The position numbers and the translations under genes are program-made. From positions 124,001-188,000 of the forward strand of contig NZ_OY762555.1 in NCBI RefSeq assembly GCF_963666015.1: a stretch of DNA of 64,000 nt, read 5' to 3'. This DNA is from an uncultured Sphaerochaeta sp. GTDB lineage: Bacteria; Spirochaetota; Spirochaetia; Sphaerochaetales; Sphaerochaetaceae. Position 1 is the first letter of the stretch. Every line of letters starts with the position of its first letter. Shown piece after piece: positions 52,136-62,864 of this stretch. The notes under the pieces were generated by a model that saw nothing but the letters and a program-made list of their open reading frames with translations, was not told the DNA's origin and ran no database searches.

Positions 52136-53371
52136 TCATCGCATGGCAACGCGTTTCTGTTCATACATCCTGCTGTCGGCTACCTTGAAGAGTTCATCAC
52201 TGGTTGTCCCATCCTTAAGATAGTGAGCATTCCCAAAGCTTATGGATAGGTTCAGGTCAACAGATTCGATAGTTGTTGGTTCTGTAGTGGCTTCTACAAT
52301 CAGCTGTAATTTTTGTGTAAGGTTGTTACCTGATTTTGGACAAGTAAGGAGGAGGATGAATTCATCCCCTCCGTAACGGATAGCTGAATCCCCATCAGCC
52401 AGTCGTTCTCTTATTACCTTGCCTATGTGTCGCAACACTTCATCCCCAAACATGTGTCCATACTGATCGTTGAGATGCTTGAATCCATTGACATCCAATA
52501 CTGAAAGACATAGAGATTTCCCTTTGGTTGAGGCAGCCTTGAGCGCAGCGTCAAATTGTTCGGTCATCCATAACCGATTGTTCAATCCCGTAAGCACGTC
52601 GGTACGGGCTGCGTCAAAGAGTGCTTGTCTCCCCTTGATGTTGATAATGAGGATAAATCCATATGACCATCCGATAGCCCAGGGGACTAGCGTGAACAAG
52701 ATTATGGGGGTCAGCACCTGATTGGGATCTTTCTGGAAATCGCTGTTAAGCACTGAGAACAGCCATCGAAAGAAGAAGGCAACAAACATCAGGGCGAATG
52801 TGATCGCAATGATTATATAGACAATGCGTTCAAGCCCTTTCACCTTCCAAAGCAGGACCACGATGGTCAGGGCAAGGACAATCAGCATGAGAAGATCATT
52901 GATCATATATCGCCCTCTTGCATTATGTAGGTTCAAGAGAGTCGAAAGAAGATAGCCTATTCCATAGAGAATCTCAAAAGGAACGCGTACATGATCCAGG
53001 GGATGAAGACCCTTGAACCTGATGGATCCCTCGAAGATGAGTAGTGGTGTGGTAATTGTAGCAATGTTATTCAGGACAATGGCGATGCTGCCAAGCGTTG
53101 GTTCCAACCATATGGGAAAGAATCCTAATGTGGTCAGTAGTGCTCCAACTGCCCAAAGGGCGGTGCCCTGTAATGAAGGGTATAATCGCCAGATGAAAAT
53201 CATCATAACGGAAGTGAGAATTCCAACTGTAAGCAACACCGATCCCAGCGTTGGATAATGTAACGACATCTTATCCCTTCTTGGTGAAGTCATTACAAGA
53301 AAACTATTGGTAGTGTAGTACACGATGATGATAACCACAATGAGCTGACGTATCTTGTTCCAGAGCCTCAA
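52136..53371 (-). CDS. membrane-anchored GGDEF diguanylate cyclase
   Basis: A 411-residue protein. Six or seven membrane helices occupy residues 5-230, resembling a 7TM-type sensor. The C-terminal GGDEF domain begins at DVLTGLNNRLWMTEQFD near 243; IRYGGDEFILL is intact near 325 and no RxxD inhibitory site is evident before it. It makes cyclic di-GMP and may link a membrane signal to motility or surface behaviour. It stands alone. Confidence 0.88.
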   Translation of the reverse strand: MRLWNKIRQLIVVIIIVYYTTNSFLVMTSPRRDKMSLHYPTLGSVLLTVGILTSVMMIFIWRLYPSLQGTALWAVGALLTTLGFFPIWLEPTLGSIAIVLNNIATITTPLLIFEGSIRFKGLHPLDHVRVPFEILYGIGYLLSTLLNLHNARGRYMINDLLMLIVLALTIVVLLWKVKGLERIVYIIIAITFALMFVAFFFRWLFSVLNSDFQKDPNQVLTPIILFTLVPWAIGWSYGFILIINIKGRQALFDAARTDVLTGLNNRLWMTEQFDAALKAASTKGKSLCLSVLDVNGFKHLNDQYGHMFGDEVLRHIGKVIRERLADGDSAIRYGGDEFILLLTCPKSGNNLTQKLQLIVEATTEPTTIESVDLNLSISFGNAHYLKDGTTSDELFKVADSRMYEQKRVAMR

Positions 53372-53535
53372 GCATAGGGGAGTGTGAAGTGTCTCGAGAC
53401 ATCATGCTCAGGATGCAAAGTCAATTTCATGCTTTATCGTAAACACCCATGAGAGACAAGATAAATACGTCAGGCCATACCCTGAGACCATTCTTTCATT
53501 TAATATGAATTGTCCATACAAGACTACTGCACAGA

Positions 53536-53564
53536 AAGCCCGCCCTTTGTAGCAGGGCGGGCTT
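53536..53564 (-). terminator. terminator of the pyruvate dehydrogenase operon
   Basis: Stem AAGCCCGCCCT / AGGGCGGGCTT, perfect over 11 bp with a 7-nt loop, just beyond the lpdA stop. On the minus strand it ends in TTTCT. Confidence 0.85.
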
Positions 53565-53576
53565 CTAATGTGGTGC

Positions 53577-54983
53577 TTACCGGTTCAGTGTATCGGTTGC
53601 TGTTCCTTCAGCAAGTTCTGCTGCTACTGCAAACGTCTCACTGAGGGTAGGGTGAGGATGGATGCTGAGAGCTATATCCTCGGCAACTGTACCCATCTCC
53701 AGGGCAATTACCGCCTCAGAGATAAGCTCACCTGCATTCTTTCCACAGATCCCAGCTCCCAGTAAGCGTCCTGTCTTTTCATCAAAGAGAGCCTTGCTGA
53801 CTCCCTCTGCAGCGACAGCACTGAGTGCCCTACCGTTTGCCATCCAAGGGAAAGAACCCTTCTTATAGGCTATGCCATTCTCCTTTGCCTCATTTTCACT
53901 CAGGCCAACCCATGCTACTTCAGGGCTGGTATAAGCGACTGAGGGAATTCCCATGGGAGTAAAGGCTGATGCTTGTCCTGAAGCTACCTCGGCGGCCACC
54001 TTGCCCTGATGACTGCTTTTATGGGCGAGCATTGGGTCTCCCACAACATCCCCAATAGCAAAGATATGAGGGACATTGGTCCTGAGCTTCTTGTCCACCT
54101 CGATCCAACCACGACCAGTTGTCTTGATACCCGTGTTCTCAAGTGCTACTTGGTCGGAATTGACTTTTCTTCCCACTGCGACCAACACAGCATCAGCATC
54201 GATGGTGGAGGGAGCCTTGTCCCCAGCTAAGTGGAGCGTAAGTGCATCCTTCTTTGCTTCTACTTTCTCCACCTTTGTGGAGGTGTAGATGGCTTCGTAC
54301 TGCTTCTTGAGCTTCTTCACCAATGGTTGCTTGAGATCTTTGTCAGCAGGGGGGATCAAGGAATCCATCATCTCGATGATGGTTATCTTTGCACCAAGCG
54401 CGTGGTACATGGTAGCAACCTCGAGCCCAATGATACCTCCCCCTATGATTGCAAGACGATTGGGGATGTGCGTGAGCTCCAAGGCTTTGGTTGAGTCCCA
54501 GATACGTTCATCCTCATAAGGAATACCCGGGATCTGTACCGACCTTGACCCGACCGCTATGATCAGGTCCTCAAAAGTAATCTTCAACTCTTCCTTGTCA
54601 GTTTCCACCTTGAGCTCAGTATCAGAGAGAAAGGATCCCACTCCTACAATACGCTCTACTTTCCTTGCCTTGCAGAGCGAGTCCAGTCCGGAGGTAAGGG
54701 TTTTGATAACTGAATCCCTATGGGATCTGATCTTCTCCAAGTCAAAAGTAGGCTTACCAAAGGAGACCCCAAGAGGAGCCATCTTCTCAGCCTCTTCTAT
54801 CACTTCTGCAATATGCAGTAATGTCTTGGAAGGAATGCAACCTACATTCAGACATACCCCTCCCAATACTGCACTCTTCTCAATGACGGTAACCTTCCTG
54901 CCCAAATCTGCGGCACGGAAAGCCGCGCTATACCCACCGGGGCCTCCTCCGAGGACCACAAGGTCTGTTTTCTTCTCTTGCAT
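53577..54983 (-). CDS. lpdA: dihydrolipoyl dehydrogenase (E3)
   Basis: A 468-residue flavoprotein. FAD site GGGPGGYSAAFRAADLG at the N-terminus; redox disulfide CLNVGCIPSK near residue 48; NAD site IGGGIIGLEVATMYHALGA near 185; second FAD segment IFAIGDVVG near 315; catalytic His in SIHPHPTLSE near 450. It reoxidises the dihydrolipoyl group of E2 and makes NADH. Last gene of the E1-E2-E3 operon, 14 bases after the E2 stop. Confidence 0.94.
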   Translation of the reverse strand: MQEKKTDLVVLGGGPGGYSAAFRAADLGRKVTVIEKSAVLGGVCLNVGCIPSKTLLHIAEVIEEAEKMAPLGVSFGKPTFDLEKIRSHRDSVIKTLTSGLDSLCKARKVERIVGVGSFLSDTELKVETDKEELKITFEDLIIAVGSRSVQIPGIPYEDERIWDSTKALELTHIPNRLAIIGGGIIGLEVATMYHALGAKITIIEMMDSLIPPADKDLKQPLVKKLKKQYEAIYTSTKVEKVEAKKDALTLHLAGDKAPSTIDADAVLVAVGRKVNSDQVALENTGIKTTGRGWIEVDKKLRTNVPHIFAIGDVVGDPMLAHKSSHQGKVAAEVASGQASAFTPMGIPSVAYTSPEVAWVGLSENEAKENGIAYKKGSFPWMANGRALSAVAAEGVSKALFDEKTGRLLGAGICGKNAGELISEAVIALEMGTVAEDIALSIHPHPTLSETFAVAAELAEGTATDTLNR

Positions 54984-54997
54984 CTGTACCCACCTCC

Positions 54998-56323
54998 TTA
55001 GAGTAGTACTCGTCGCAAATCGCCCAACAAGGAAACGAGATACGTAGTAAAGCGAACTCCAGCAGCACCATCTATGACCCGATGGTCATAGGCTACTGAG
55101 AAGGGTAGAACATCTCGGGGCGTAAACTCCTTGCCATTCCAAACCGGCTTCTTTGCAAGTCTTGAGACTCCAAGGATTGCAACCTGCGGTGGATTGATCA
55201 GGGGAGTGAATCCAGTACCCCCGATCCCTCCAAGGCTTGAGATGCTGAACGATCCTCCTGCGAGGTCCTCTGGTTTCAGCTTCCTGTCCCGGGCTCGCTG
55301 GCTGATGCTTGCAAGGTCCCTTGCAATCTCTGTAACGCTCTTCTTGTCTGCATCCTTGAGGACCGGTACAATCAAGCCCTCTGGGGTGTCGACTGCTATA
55401 CCGATATGGTAGTAGTGCTTGAGAATCAACTCACCACTGTCCTCATCAAATGAAGCATTCATCTCTGGGAATTTCTTCAATGCTGCGACAACCGCCTTTA
55501 CGATGAAGGGGAGAATGCTGATGCTTACCGGGTCTTCACTTCTCTTCATCTCCTCCTTGATTGTTCTCCTCAATGCTTCAAGCTCTGTGACATCAGCCTC
55601 GTCATACTGGGTGACATGGGGGATTATCTGCCAGCTTTTCTGTAGATGTGGTCCCGATATTTTTTGGATACGGGTAAGTTTCTTGCGTTCAATCTCACCG
55701 TACTTTGAGAAGTCTTCCAGCTCAATCTTACCGAAGGAAGCCGGAGGTCCACCACTGAGTGCCTTTTTCACCAAGGCCTGCACATCTTCATGCAGGATAC
55801 GACCATTGGGCCCGCTCCCTGTTACCTTAGCGAGATCAACCCCGAGTTCCCTTGCATATTTGCGAAGTGAAGGCGTTGCATGGTAGACAGCCCCAGGAGC
55901 CTGTTCATTGACAAGATCTGGGATGTTTTCCTGTGGTTCTTGTTTAGGTTGTTCAGGCTTAGGAGCCTCAACAACCTTTTCTGGTTTCTTCTCTACAGGC
56001 TTTTTCTCTTCCTCTTTTTCTGCAGGAGGCTCTATTGTGGTCTCATCTTCAGGGCTTTCTTTCTCTTGCTCTTCCACACCTTCAGCTTCGACCTCGATCT
56101 CAGCTACCGGAGAGTCCTTGGAAACAGCATCTCCCTCATTGACCAGAACCTTTGTTATGGTTCCCGCAAAGGGGGAGGGAATGTCAATGACAGCCTTCTC
56201 ACTTTCAAGCGCTACTACTGAGTCATCGACTGCGATAACATCACCAACCTTGATGTAAACGTCAATGATTGGTACATCAGAGAAATCCCCGATATCTGGT
56301 ACTAGAATTTGTTTTGTTGCCAT
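54998..56323 (-). CDS. aceF: dihydrolipoyllysine acetyltransferase (E2)
   Basis: A 441-residue protein with one lipoyl domain (lipoyl Lys in [14 protein letters not shown], near residue 44), a long Glu/Pro/Lys-rich linker (80-140), the E3-binding domain ([18 protein letters not shown] near 155) and the catalytic domain, with [14 protein letters not shown] near 415 carrying the active-site His and Asp. One lipoyl domain is fewer than in E. coli AceF. It transfers acetyl from E1 to CoA. 13 bases follow the E1 stop. Confidence 0.93.
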   Translation of the reverse strand: MATKQILVPDIGDFSDVPIIDVYIKVGDVIAVDDSVVALESEKAVIDIPSPFAGTITKVLVNEGDAVSKDSPVAEIEVEAEGVEEQEKESPEDETTIEPPAEKEEEKKPVEKKPEKVVEAPKPEQPKQEPQENIPDLVNEQAPGAVYHATPSLRKYARELGVDLAKVTGSGPNGRILHEDVQALVKKALSGGPPASFGKIELEDFSKYGEIERKKLTRIQKISGPHLQKSWQIIPHVTQYDEADVTELEALRRTIKEEMKRSEDPVSISILPFIVKAVVAALKKFPEMNASFDEDSGELILKHYYHIGIAVDTPEGLIVPVLKDADKKSVTEIARDLASISQRARDRKLKPEDLAGGSFSISSLGGIGGTGFTPLINPPQVAILGVSRLAKKPVWNGKEFTPRDVLPFSVAYDHRVIDGAAGVRFTTYLVSLLGDLRRVLL

Positions 56324-56336
56324 ACTGTATCTCTCC

Positions 56337-59003
56337 TTAACTCAGTAGTGGATTGGGCTTGTCGACATCGATAGCATACTTCTTGATCGCTTCACTCACG
56401 TTCTTGGCAGGAATGGTGCCTTCATCGGCAAGGCCTTTCAGCGCTGCAACAGCGATGTAGTACCGGTCAACCTCAAAGAAGGTCCTCAGTGCATGTCTGA
56501 AATCAGATCTGCCAAATCCATCCGTGCCGAGGATAGTGACCTTGGAATTGGGAATGAGTCTCCTGATCTGCTCAGGATATGCCCTGAGATAGTCGGTGCT
56601 TATCACCACTGGACCATCATGTCCTTCCATCACCTTGGTCAGATACGGAATCTTTGCCTTTCCTTCGGGGTGGGTGAGGTTGTATCGCTCTGCCTCAACC
56701 CCGTCACGGTGCAGTTCATTGACCCCCGGGATACTCCAGATGTCAGACTCCACACCGAAGTCCTTAGACAAGAGTTCAGCCGCTTCAATGACTTCCCTGA
56801 GGATTGTCCCACTTCCCATCAACTGTACGACAGGATTCTTGTTCTTCTTTGCTTTCCTGAAGAGGTAGGCACCTTTCTTGATCCCTTCCTCTGCTCCTTT
56901 TGGCATCTCTGGATGGGTATAGTTCTCATTCATCAGCGTAATGTAGTAGAAGATGTTCTCATCATCCTCATACATACGCTTCATTCCATCCTGGATGATT
57001 ACAGCAAGCTCATAGGAGAACGTCGGATCATATGCCTGACATGTGGGATGGGTGGAAGCCAAGAGCAGCCCATGGCCGTCCTCATGCTGGAGCCCTTCCC
57101 CGTTCAGGGTGGTTCTTCCTGCAGTAGCTCCCATCAGGAAGCCCTTTGCACGACTGTCTCCTGCGGCATAGATGAAGTCACCGACTCTTTGGAATCCGAA
57201 AATGGAATAGAAAATGAAGAAGGGGATCATCGAGACCTGGTGGTTTGCATAACTTGTGGCTGCTGCTATCCATGAGGACATCGCTCCGGCCTCAGAGATT
57301 CCTTCTTCTAGAATCTGTCCTTTCTTATCTTCGCGATACCACAGGAATGATTCCTTATCCACCGGTTCATACAGTTGTCCATCCGGTGCATAGATACCAA
57401 TTTGTCTGAAGAGACCCTCCATGCCGAAGGTTCGTGCTTCATCTGAGACGATGGGGACGATTCTCTCTCCGATATGTTTATCCTTTACCAACTTGGTAAG
57501 CAGGCGAACAAATGCCATGGTCGTGGAAAGTTCTCTCTCTCCAGTCGAGGCATACATATCTTCAAAGCTCTTGGTTGTAGGAACTGTCAACTTTTCGCCA
57601 TCCTTATGGCGATAGGGAACAGGTCCTCCCATTAGCTCGCGGCGCCTGGCAAGGAATTTGCCTTCTTTGCTCTCAGGGTCTGGTTTGATAAAAACCATGC
57701 TCTTTGCCTGTTCGTCATCGATGGGTACATGGAAGTGGTCCCTGAAGGCAAGAAGATCGCTCTCTTCCATGTGCTTCAGGTTATGAGCTCCCATAGCACC
57801 TTCGCCGCTGCCCATACCAAAGCCCTTGATGGTCTTGAACAGAATGACCGTGGGGGCTCCCTTGTGGTTTGATGCTGCATGGAATGCCTGGTAGATCTTT
57901 CTGGGGTCATGGCCGCCACGGCTCAACTGCCAGAGATCCTTATCCGTCATACCTTCAACAAGCGATTCAAGGTACTCATCTCCAGAGAAGAGTTTTTCTC
58001 TCAGATATGCTGGGCCTCTCGCTTGCAGGGTCTGGAACTCACCATCAACCATGGTTGCCAGTTTCTGCAGGAGAATACCCTTGGTATCCTTCTCGAGGAT
58101 TGAGTCCCATTCAGTTCCCCAGATAACCTTGATAACATTCCAACCAGCACCCCTGAACTTTCCTTCTAGTTCCTGGATAATCTTTCCATTACCACGAACA
58201 GGTCCATCGAGACGCTGCAGGTTGCAGTTAACCACAAATATAAGGTTGTCCAGTTTCTCCCTTGAGGCAAGCGAGAGTGCGGATAGGGACTCTGGTTCGT
58301 CAGATTCACCATCGCCCATAAAGACCCAGACTTTTCTGTCACCGCTTTTCTTTAAGCCTCTGTCTTCCATATACTTCATAAACCGTGCCTGATAGATTGC
58401 CATGGAAGGTCCAAGACCCATCGAGACTGTTGGGAACTGCCAGAATTCCGGCATCAGGTAGGGGTGTGGGTAAGAAGAAAGGCCCTTGCCTGCTGCCTCC
58501 TGTCTGAAATGTTCCAGTTGGTCTTCGCTCAGCCGTCCTTCAATAAACGCCCGAGCATACATGCCAGGGGAGGAGTGACCTTGGAAGTAGATCATATCGG
58601 CGCCGTGTTCTGACTCTGGTCCCTTGAAGAACCAGTTGAAACCTACTTCATACATTGCTGAAGAGGATGAGTAGCTGGCGATATGTCCGCCCAATCCTTT
58701 CCCATCCTCATTTGCCTTGGCTACCATTACCATGGCATTCCAACGTACAAATGCTGATACATTTCGGGCAATAAGCGATTCTTCCGGTGGAATGATCGCA
58801 TTACTGTCTAGATTTGTAGTATTGATATAGGGGCTTATGACCCCAGGGGATGTGGTAACACCTTTGTTGCGTGCAGTTTGGGTAAGTTCTGAAAGCAAAT
58901 AATCAGTCTTCTGATCGCCTTCATGCTTTATTACACCCTCTAGCGACTCCAGCCAATCTTTCGTCTCTGCAGGGTCTGGATCATGAAAAATCTTTTTACT
59001 CAT
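56337..59003 (-). CDS. aceE: pyruvate dehydrogenase E1 component, homodimeric
   Basis: An 888-residue thiamine-diphosphate enzyme of the AceE type (E1 subunits fused). The cofactor-binding GDG motif is visible in [14 protein letters not shown], with the matching NCNLQRLDG segment soon after. The start is [17 protein letters not shown] at 59003, behind CGGAGGAA; the frame is open a further 45 bases. It decarboxylates pyruvate and acetylates E2. First gene of the operon. An aerobic-type complex in a spirochaete is notable because many fermentative relatives use pyruvate:ferredoxin oxidoreductase. Confidence 0.93.
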   Translation of the reverse strand: MSKKIFHDPDPAETKDWLESLEGVIKHEGDQKTDYLLSELTQTARNKGVTTSPGVISPYINTTNLDSNAIIPPEESLIARNVSAFVRWNAMVMVAKANEDGKGLGGHIASYSSSSAMYEVGFNWFFKGPESEHGADMIYFQGHSSPGMYARAFIEGRLSEDQLEHFRQEAAGKGLSSYPHPYLMPEFWQFPTVSMGLGPSMAIYQARFMKYMEDRGLKKSGDRKVWVFMGDGESDEPESLSALSLASREKLDNLIFVVNCNLQRLDGPVRGNGKIIQELEGKFRGAGWNVIKVIWGTEWDSILEKDTKGILLQKLATMVDGEFQTLQARGPAYLREKLFSGDEYLESLVEGMTDKDLWQLSRGGHDPRKIYQAFHAASNHKGAPTVILFKTIKGFGMGSGEGAMGAHNLKHMEESDLLAFRDHFHVPIDDEQAKSMVFIKPDPESKEGKFLARRRELMGGPVPYRHKDGEKLTVPTTKSFEDMYASTGERELSTTMAFVRLLTKLVKDKHIGERIVPIVSDEARTFGMEGLFRQIGIYAPDGQLYEPVDKESFLWYREDKKGQILEEGISEAGAMSSWIAAATSYANHQVSMIPFFIFYSIFGFQRVGDFIYAAGDSRAKGFLMGATAGRTTLNGEGLQHEDGHGLLLASTHPTCQAYDPTFSYELAVIIQDGMKRMYEDDENIFYYITLMNENYTHPEMPKGAEEGIKKGAYLFRKAKKNKNPVVQLMGSGTILREVIEAAELLSKDFGVESDIWSIPGVNELHRDGVEAERYNLTHPEGKAKIPYLTKVMEGHDGPVVISTDYLRAYPEQIRRLIPNSKVTILGTDGFGRSDFRHALRTFFEVDRYYIAVAALKGLADEGTIPAKNVSEAIKKYAIDVDKPNPLLS

Positions 59004-59381
59004 ACTTTTCCTCCGATAGTGAGTGTACGTACTTACAATATTCTTCAAATAAAAAATAACGTCTGTATGTCTTTAAAATATACTACCGGAATAGTAGAAA
59101 TTCAACCTGAGAATGCATGAGACACAGGAAAAGAGAAAATTCTTGAGTAAGGAAAGTGTAGGCATACTAAAGATTTGTAGATATGTAGTATAAAATAGAG
59201 TTTTTTGCAATCAAATAGGAGTAATGATAAAAAAGATACCTACTCCAGGAGCGGAGTGCTGATAAAAAATTTACGAATAGTTGTACCATCGTGGGTACAC
59301 GAATAAAAGCATATCTAAATCTGGAGGGGATTGATATGATTTACACAGAAGAGCATAAAAATGGAACAGGGCTACAGAAAA
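59004..59381. other. intergenic region upstream of aceE
   Basis: About 378 bases without a gene. It must hold the aceE promoter on the minus strand. Two small hairpins are visible: CTCC/GGAG around 59250 and GTACC/GGTAC at 59283-59298. The latter is close to the end of the small lysine-rich gene and lacks a T run. Confidence 0.4.
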
Positions 59382-59483
59382 TTATTTGGCTTTCTTTTTT
59401 TCCATCTTCTCCTGCTTTTTTTCTTTAGCAGTCTTTAGTGGTTTTTTCTTCTCTGTTTTCTTTGCATCATGTGATTTAGACAT
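59382..59483 (-). CDS. lysine-rich 33-residue protein
   Basis: Starts MSKSHDAKKTEKKKPL and ends QEKMEKKKAK; more than 40% of residues are lysine and the rest mostly small or acidic. A strong ribosome site, GGAGGT, sits eight bases upstream of the ATG, which is the main reason to accept so short a gene. It resembles small basic nucleoid- or ribosome-associated proteins in composition, but no family is recognised. It lies divergent to the hydrolase-membrane gene at 59734. Confidence 0.55.
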   Translation of the reverse strand: MSKSHDAKKTEKKKPLKTAKEKKQEKMEKKKAK

Positions 59484-59733
59484 ATATCGTACCTCCACAA
59501 TAGTATGATTTCGACTGAATCATAGCTTCTCTGCAGGCGAATAGCAATCTATACCATATTGGTTTTAGGAAATACTGTCTTGTGTCCAGGAAATAAGACT
59601 TCAGTTGTTCAGTCAGTGGCAGATAGTGCAGCACATCATGAAATCTTTGTAAGTATTGGTTGAAAAGGGTACATACGTGCAATATACTTCCTAAAGAAAG
59701 GAAAAACATTCCAAAGAATGAAAAGGAGGACGT

Positions 59734-61524
59734 ATGAACACACGTAGGACCAAGATGGTGCTCTATCTGGCAATCGTATTGATGATTGGGGGAAGCCTAC
59801 TAGGAGCTTGGGTGAATTCTGGACTGGGGAAAGCTGATGTCGAGGAGGTCGCCATTTGGGAAGCTCCAGGATTCAAGGTAAGTGCATACTTGTATACACC
59901 GAAGAATCTTGAAGGAAAAGCCCCTGCAATTCTTGCTATCCATGGGTTGAACAACCAGAAGAACCATATGGCAAATACTGCGTTGGAATTTGCTCGTAGG
60001 GGATACGTTGTGCTATCCATTGATATGAGTGGTCATGGCCGCTCAAGTGGCAAGAATATGGATCATGGGGCAGGGGGGCCTGCTGGACTTTCATACCTGA
60101 AAAGCCTTCCTAACGTTGATTCCCACAATATTGGTATTGTTGGGATGTCGCAAGGTGGTTTTGCTGGAGCCATAGGCGCCATTACCTCTGATCCAGAGGG
60201 GTATTCTTCTGTCTTCTTCATGGAATCTGAAGTCAACGCCCCCGGGTCTATGGATCTCTCAGCAGCCAAGTATGTCAAGAATGCCGCTTTCAATATTGGC
60301 ACGGTCACAGAATTAGGCGTCATGATATTTGTTGGGAAGGGCTCTGACGCTCCTGTATCCCCAGTCCTCCAGCCACTGTTTGGGATAGAGGACCCGATAG
60401 AAGTCGAAAAGGTGTATGGTTCAATAAAGGAAGGAACAGCGAGAATTCTTTACCAACCATGGGAGAATCATGCAGGTTCGACTGATTCGATTCCTGCAAT
60501 AGCAAACGCATTGGAATGGATGCAGCTTACGTTACAAGGAGGTAGTGGACTCCCTCCAAACAAACAGATTTGGCCCTTTAAGCTCCTTGGTACTGCTCTT
60601 GCCTTGTTTGGGGCAATGCTTTTCCTATTCCCCATGGGCTCACTGCTGCTTGAATCCAAATATTTCAAGGAACTCAAGGAAGAGGTGCCAGCATATCGTG
60701 GGTATAGAAAGAGAGAGTGGTGGATAGGTGCTTTGATCACCACAGCACTCGGTCCTCTCCTGTATCTGTTTGTATGGAACCATATGTTCTTTGTTCCTTG
60801 GGTCAGCCCAAACAGGATTTGGCCTCAGAACTTCACGAACGTATATATGGTCTGGTCGATTCTCGTAGGAAGCATCAGCATAATCCTTCTAGTTGCAGGA
60901 CATTTCCTGGTCCTAAAGAAACGAGGTGCAAGCTTGGTTCAGTATGGTCTTACCGATACCTCAGGAGTATTCAATTGGAGAAAAATCAAAAAATCGTTCT
61001 TGCTGACTGTTATCATCTTGGTTCCTGTATATCTATTGTTGGTTTTCATTGATGCGGTATGGCATGTTGACTTCAGGGCGTGGGTAATAACTCTGCTTCC
61101 GCTGACAGGACAACGGTTCTTGGCCTTTCTTGGGTATCTTGTACCATTCTCAATCTTTTTTATTCCGCAGGGTATATCGTTCGCAGGTTTTCAAAGACCA
61201 GGAAATGGAAAGTTGCGTTTGGGAAAAGAGATGCTTATTAATTCAATTGTTCTGACCTTTGGTGCAATAATTTGGCTATTGTTGTTGTATATTCCAATAA
61301 TTGCTGGAGGTTCCATATTATTTGGTGCTGATCCATTAACTCAGACTGCTGCTGGGATGGGTGGAATCTATTATCTGCCTTTACTGGTATTGTGGCCGTT
61401 GGTCGCTTGCTTATACACGTATTTCTTCCGTAAAACCGGTAGGATTTATGTAGGTATCAGCATAACGACATTGTTTATTGTGTGGTATCTCTCAGCAGCA
61501 GGATCCTTTGCTGTAATGCTATAA
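59734..61524 (+). CDS. alpha/beta hydrolase fused to a C-terminal membrane domain
   Basis: A 596-residue protein. An N-terminal membrane anchor (about 9-26) is followed by an extracytoplasmic alpha/beta hydrolase: LAIHGLNNQKNH (oxyanion strand, near residue 73), VLSIDMSGHGRSSG near 100, nucleophile GMSQGGFAG (Ser near 138) and WENHAGS (candidate His near 247). About seven membrane helices form residues 290-590. AAGGAGG ribosome site. The combination suggests hydrolysis of an envelope or imported lipid-like substrate at the membrane. No exact family can be named. Confidence 0.75.
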   Translation: MNTRRTKMVLYLAIVLMIGGSLLGAWVNSGLGKADVEEVAIWEAPGFKVSAYLYTPKNLEGKAPAILAIHGLNNQKNHMANTALEFARRGYVVLSIDMSGHGRSSGKNMDHGAGGPAGLSYLKSLPNVDSHNIGIVGMSQGGFAGAIGAITSDPEGYSSVFFMESEVNAPGSMDLSAAKYVKNAAFNIGTVTELGVMIFVGKGSDAPVSPVLQPLFGIEDPIEVEKVYGSIKEGTARILYQPWENHAGSTDSIPAIANALEWMQLTLQGGSGLPPNKQIWPFKLLGTALALFGAMLFLFPMGSLLLESKYFKELKEEVPAYRGYRKREWWIGALITTALGPLLYLFVWNHMFFVPWVSPNRIWPQNFTNVYMVWSILVGSISIILLVAGHFLVLKKRGASLVQYGLTDTSGVFNWRKIKKSFLLTVIILVPVYLLLVFIDAVWHVDFRAWVITLLPLTGQRFLAFLGYLVPFSIFFIPQGISFAGFQRPGNGKLRLGKEMLINSIVLTFGAIIWLLLLYIPIIAGGSILFGADPLTQTAAGMGGIYYLPLLVLWPLVACLYTYFFRKTGRIYVGISITTLFIVWYLSAAGSFAVML

Positions 61525-61672
61525 TCTTTCAAAATCGATAACTTGTTTGACCATTGTGCTAAGCGTGTTTCTTGGCACAATGGTGTTCTGTATTAAATAT
61601 GCAGTGGTGTGGTATACTCAAACGGATTTAGTAAAAATTATTGCAATCAGCACAAACTTATTGGGGTTTTTC

Positions 61673-62182
61673 ATGGAATTGAGCTGGATGGGGCGCTACA
61701 GAAATCTTATTGGGCAACTGATCAGATATGCCAATATATACGTTCGTGGATATAATATAGAGTTGGGTGGAGAAGAGGGGATAACCCTTTCAGCACAAAG
61801 CTGGCAGGTATTGGAGAGTATCATCGAGCATGAAGAAGCTACCCTCAAGATGGCTGAGCTCTCGAAACATCTTGGTATGCCACAAAGCACTTTTTCGAAG
61901 TATGTAAAGAAATTGGTTGACCAAAAATTGGTTGAACGTTATAGAAAAGCGGATAACCGAAAAGAGATAATTCTAAGACCATCGAAGTATGGGAAAGAGT
62001 TCTATATCCAAAAAAGCAAGGGACTCCTGGAATTGGGATACAAGGAAATGTTCGGGCTTCTGGATAGCGTACCCGATGAAGCATTGCACGCAGTGGTATC
62101 AGCAATTGAAAACCTTGCCAACCATCTTGAGATAGATACCAATGATTTTACGAAAACCCATCTGATCAAGCTGGAAGAGTAG
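61673..62182 (+). CDS. MarR-family transcriptional regulator
   Basis: About 169 residues from the ATG at 61673; the frame is open back to a TTG at 61547 but the extension is hydrophobic and would overlap likely promoter sequence. Winged helix: LSAQSWQVLESIIEHEEATL, KMAELSKHLGMPQSTFSKYV (recognition) and RYRKADNRKEIILRPSKYG (wing). It follows the hydrolase-membrane gene by about 150 bases and may regulate it. Ligand unknown. The ribosome site is weak (TTGGGG). Confidence 0.75.
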   Translation: MELSWMGRYRNLIGQLIRYANIYVRGYNIELGGEEGITLSAQSWQVLESIIEHEEATLKMAELSKHLGMPQSTFSKYVKKLVDQKLVERYRKADNRKEIILRPSKYGKEFYIQKSKGLLELGYKEMFGLLDSVPDEALHAVVSAIENLANHLEIDTNDFTKTHLIKLEE

Positions 62183-62790
62183 GGGATGAAAAGCGAGGTA
62201 TCAAGTGACTTCCATGAGCGTTCTTTGGGTTGGGATACTCTAGGAATATCGTGAACAATGCTTTCAGGAGTTCTTCTCGCTTGCCGTAAATACCCATCAC
62301 ATGTCCACAGAAGATGTGAACTCCCAAAGGAGGGCACTTGTATAGAGGTATGGATATACTTGAATGCGGGCTGTTTGACCAGGTTGGGAAGCTACAGAAA
62401 GCATTCAATCATCTTTCCAGCTTAGAACAGCCAGAAAGAATTAAGAAAAAGATTCAATACTGTTTCCAAGTAGTCTTGGCTGATGACATTACCATCTCTT
62501 CAACCCTGTCGAAGATCTTCTGTATGGATAAGAGTCATGCATTTATGATTGAACCTTGCTCGCAAACACTGATTAGAAACCTACTATGATATTGGCAAAA
62601 GAAATGTATTCTATTGTACAGATAGAAGATAACTAACAGCTTTTTGAAATGCGACTAATTGACTTCTGGCAATTTCCGAAGTCTAATAGTGTTAGGTGAC
62701 GGTGCCAGTCCTGCTTTGATATGATCATCACACCCCGCACGTCATGAAATGCGTTTTTAAAATCTGGATGAACTGCATAAGGGGCCTGAC
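62183..62790 (+). other. intergenic region before the terminal lipoprotein
   Basis: About 600 bases. Short frames at 62338-62589 (plus) and 62166-62408 (minus) show no recognised family and weak or no ribosome sites; one of them may be a relic. The last 65 bases contain one arm of an inverted repeat with the following coding sequence. Confidence 0.4.
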
Positions 62791-62864
62791 ATGTCAAGAA
62801 ATCAAGCAGGTGGAATTTTGCTCGTTTTTTTAGTCGTTGTAGTATGGATGCTTGCGGGGTGTGA
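62728..62864 (+). repeat. 12-bp inverted repeat spanning the lipoprotein start codon
   Basis: TCACACCCCGCA (62728-62739) is exactly complementary to TGCGGGGTGTGA (62853-62864), which encodes the lipobox region. In the mRNA the arms could pair and enclose the start codon at 62791 in a 113-nt loop. Confidence 0.4.

Noticed and set aside
59476..59709. 77-codon minus frame upstream of the hydrolase gene
   Set aside because: Overlaps the start and ribosome site of the small lysine-rich gene and has no ribosome site of its own.
62166..62589. Opposing frames in the region before the terminal lipoprotein
   Set aside because: Neither has a good ribosome site or recognisable domain. The minus frame (62166-62408) may be a relic of an enzyme tail but cannot be supported.
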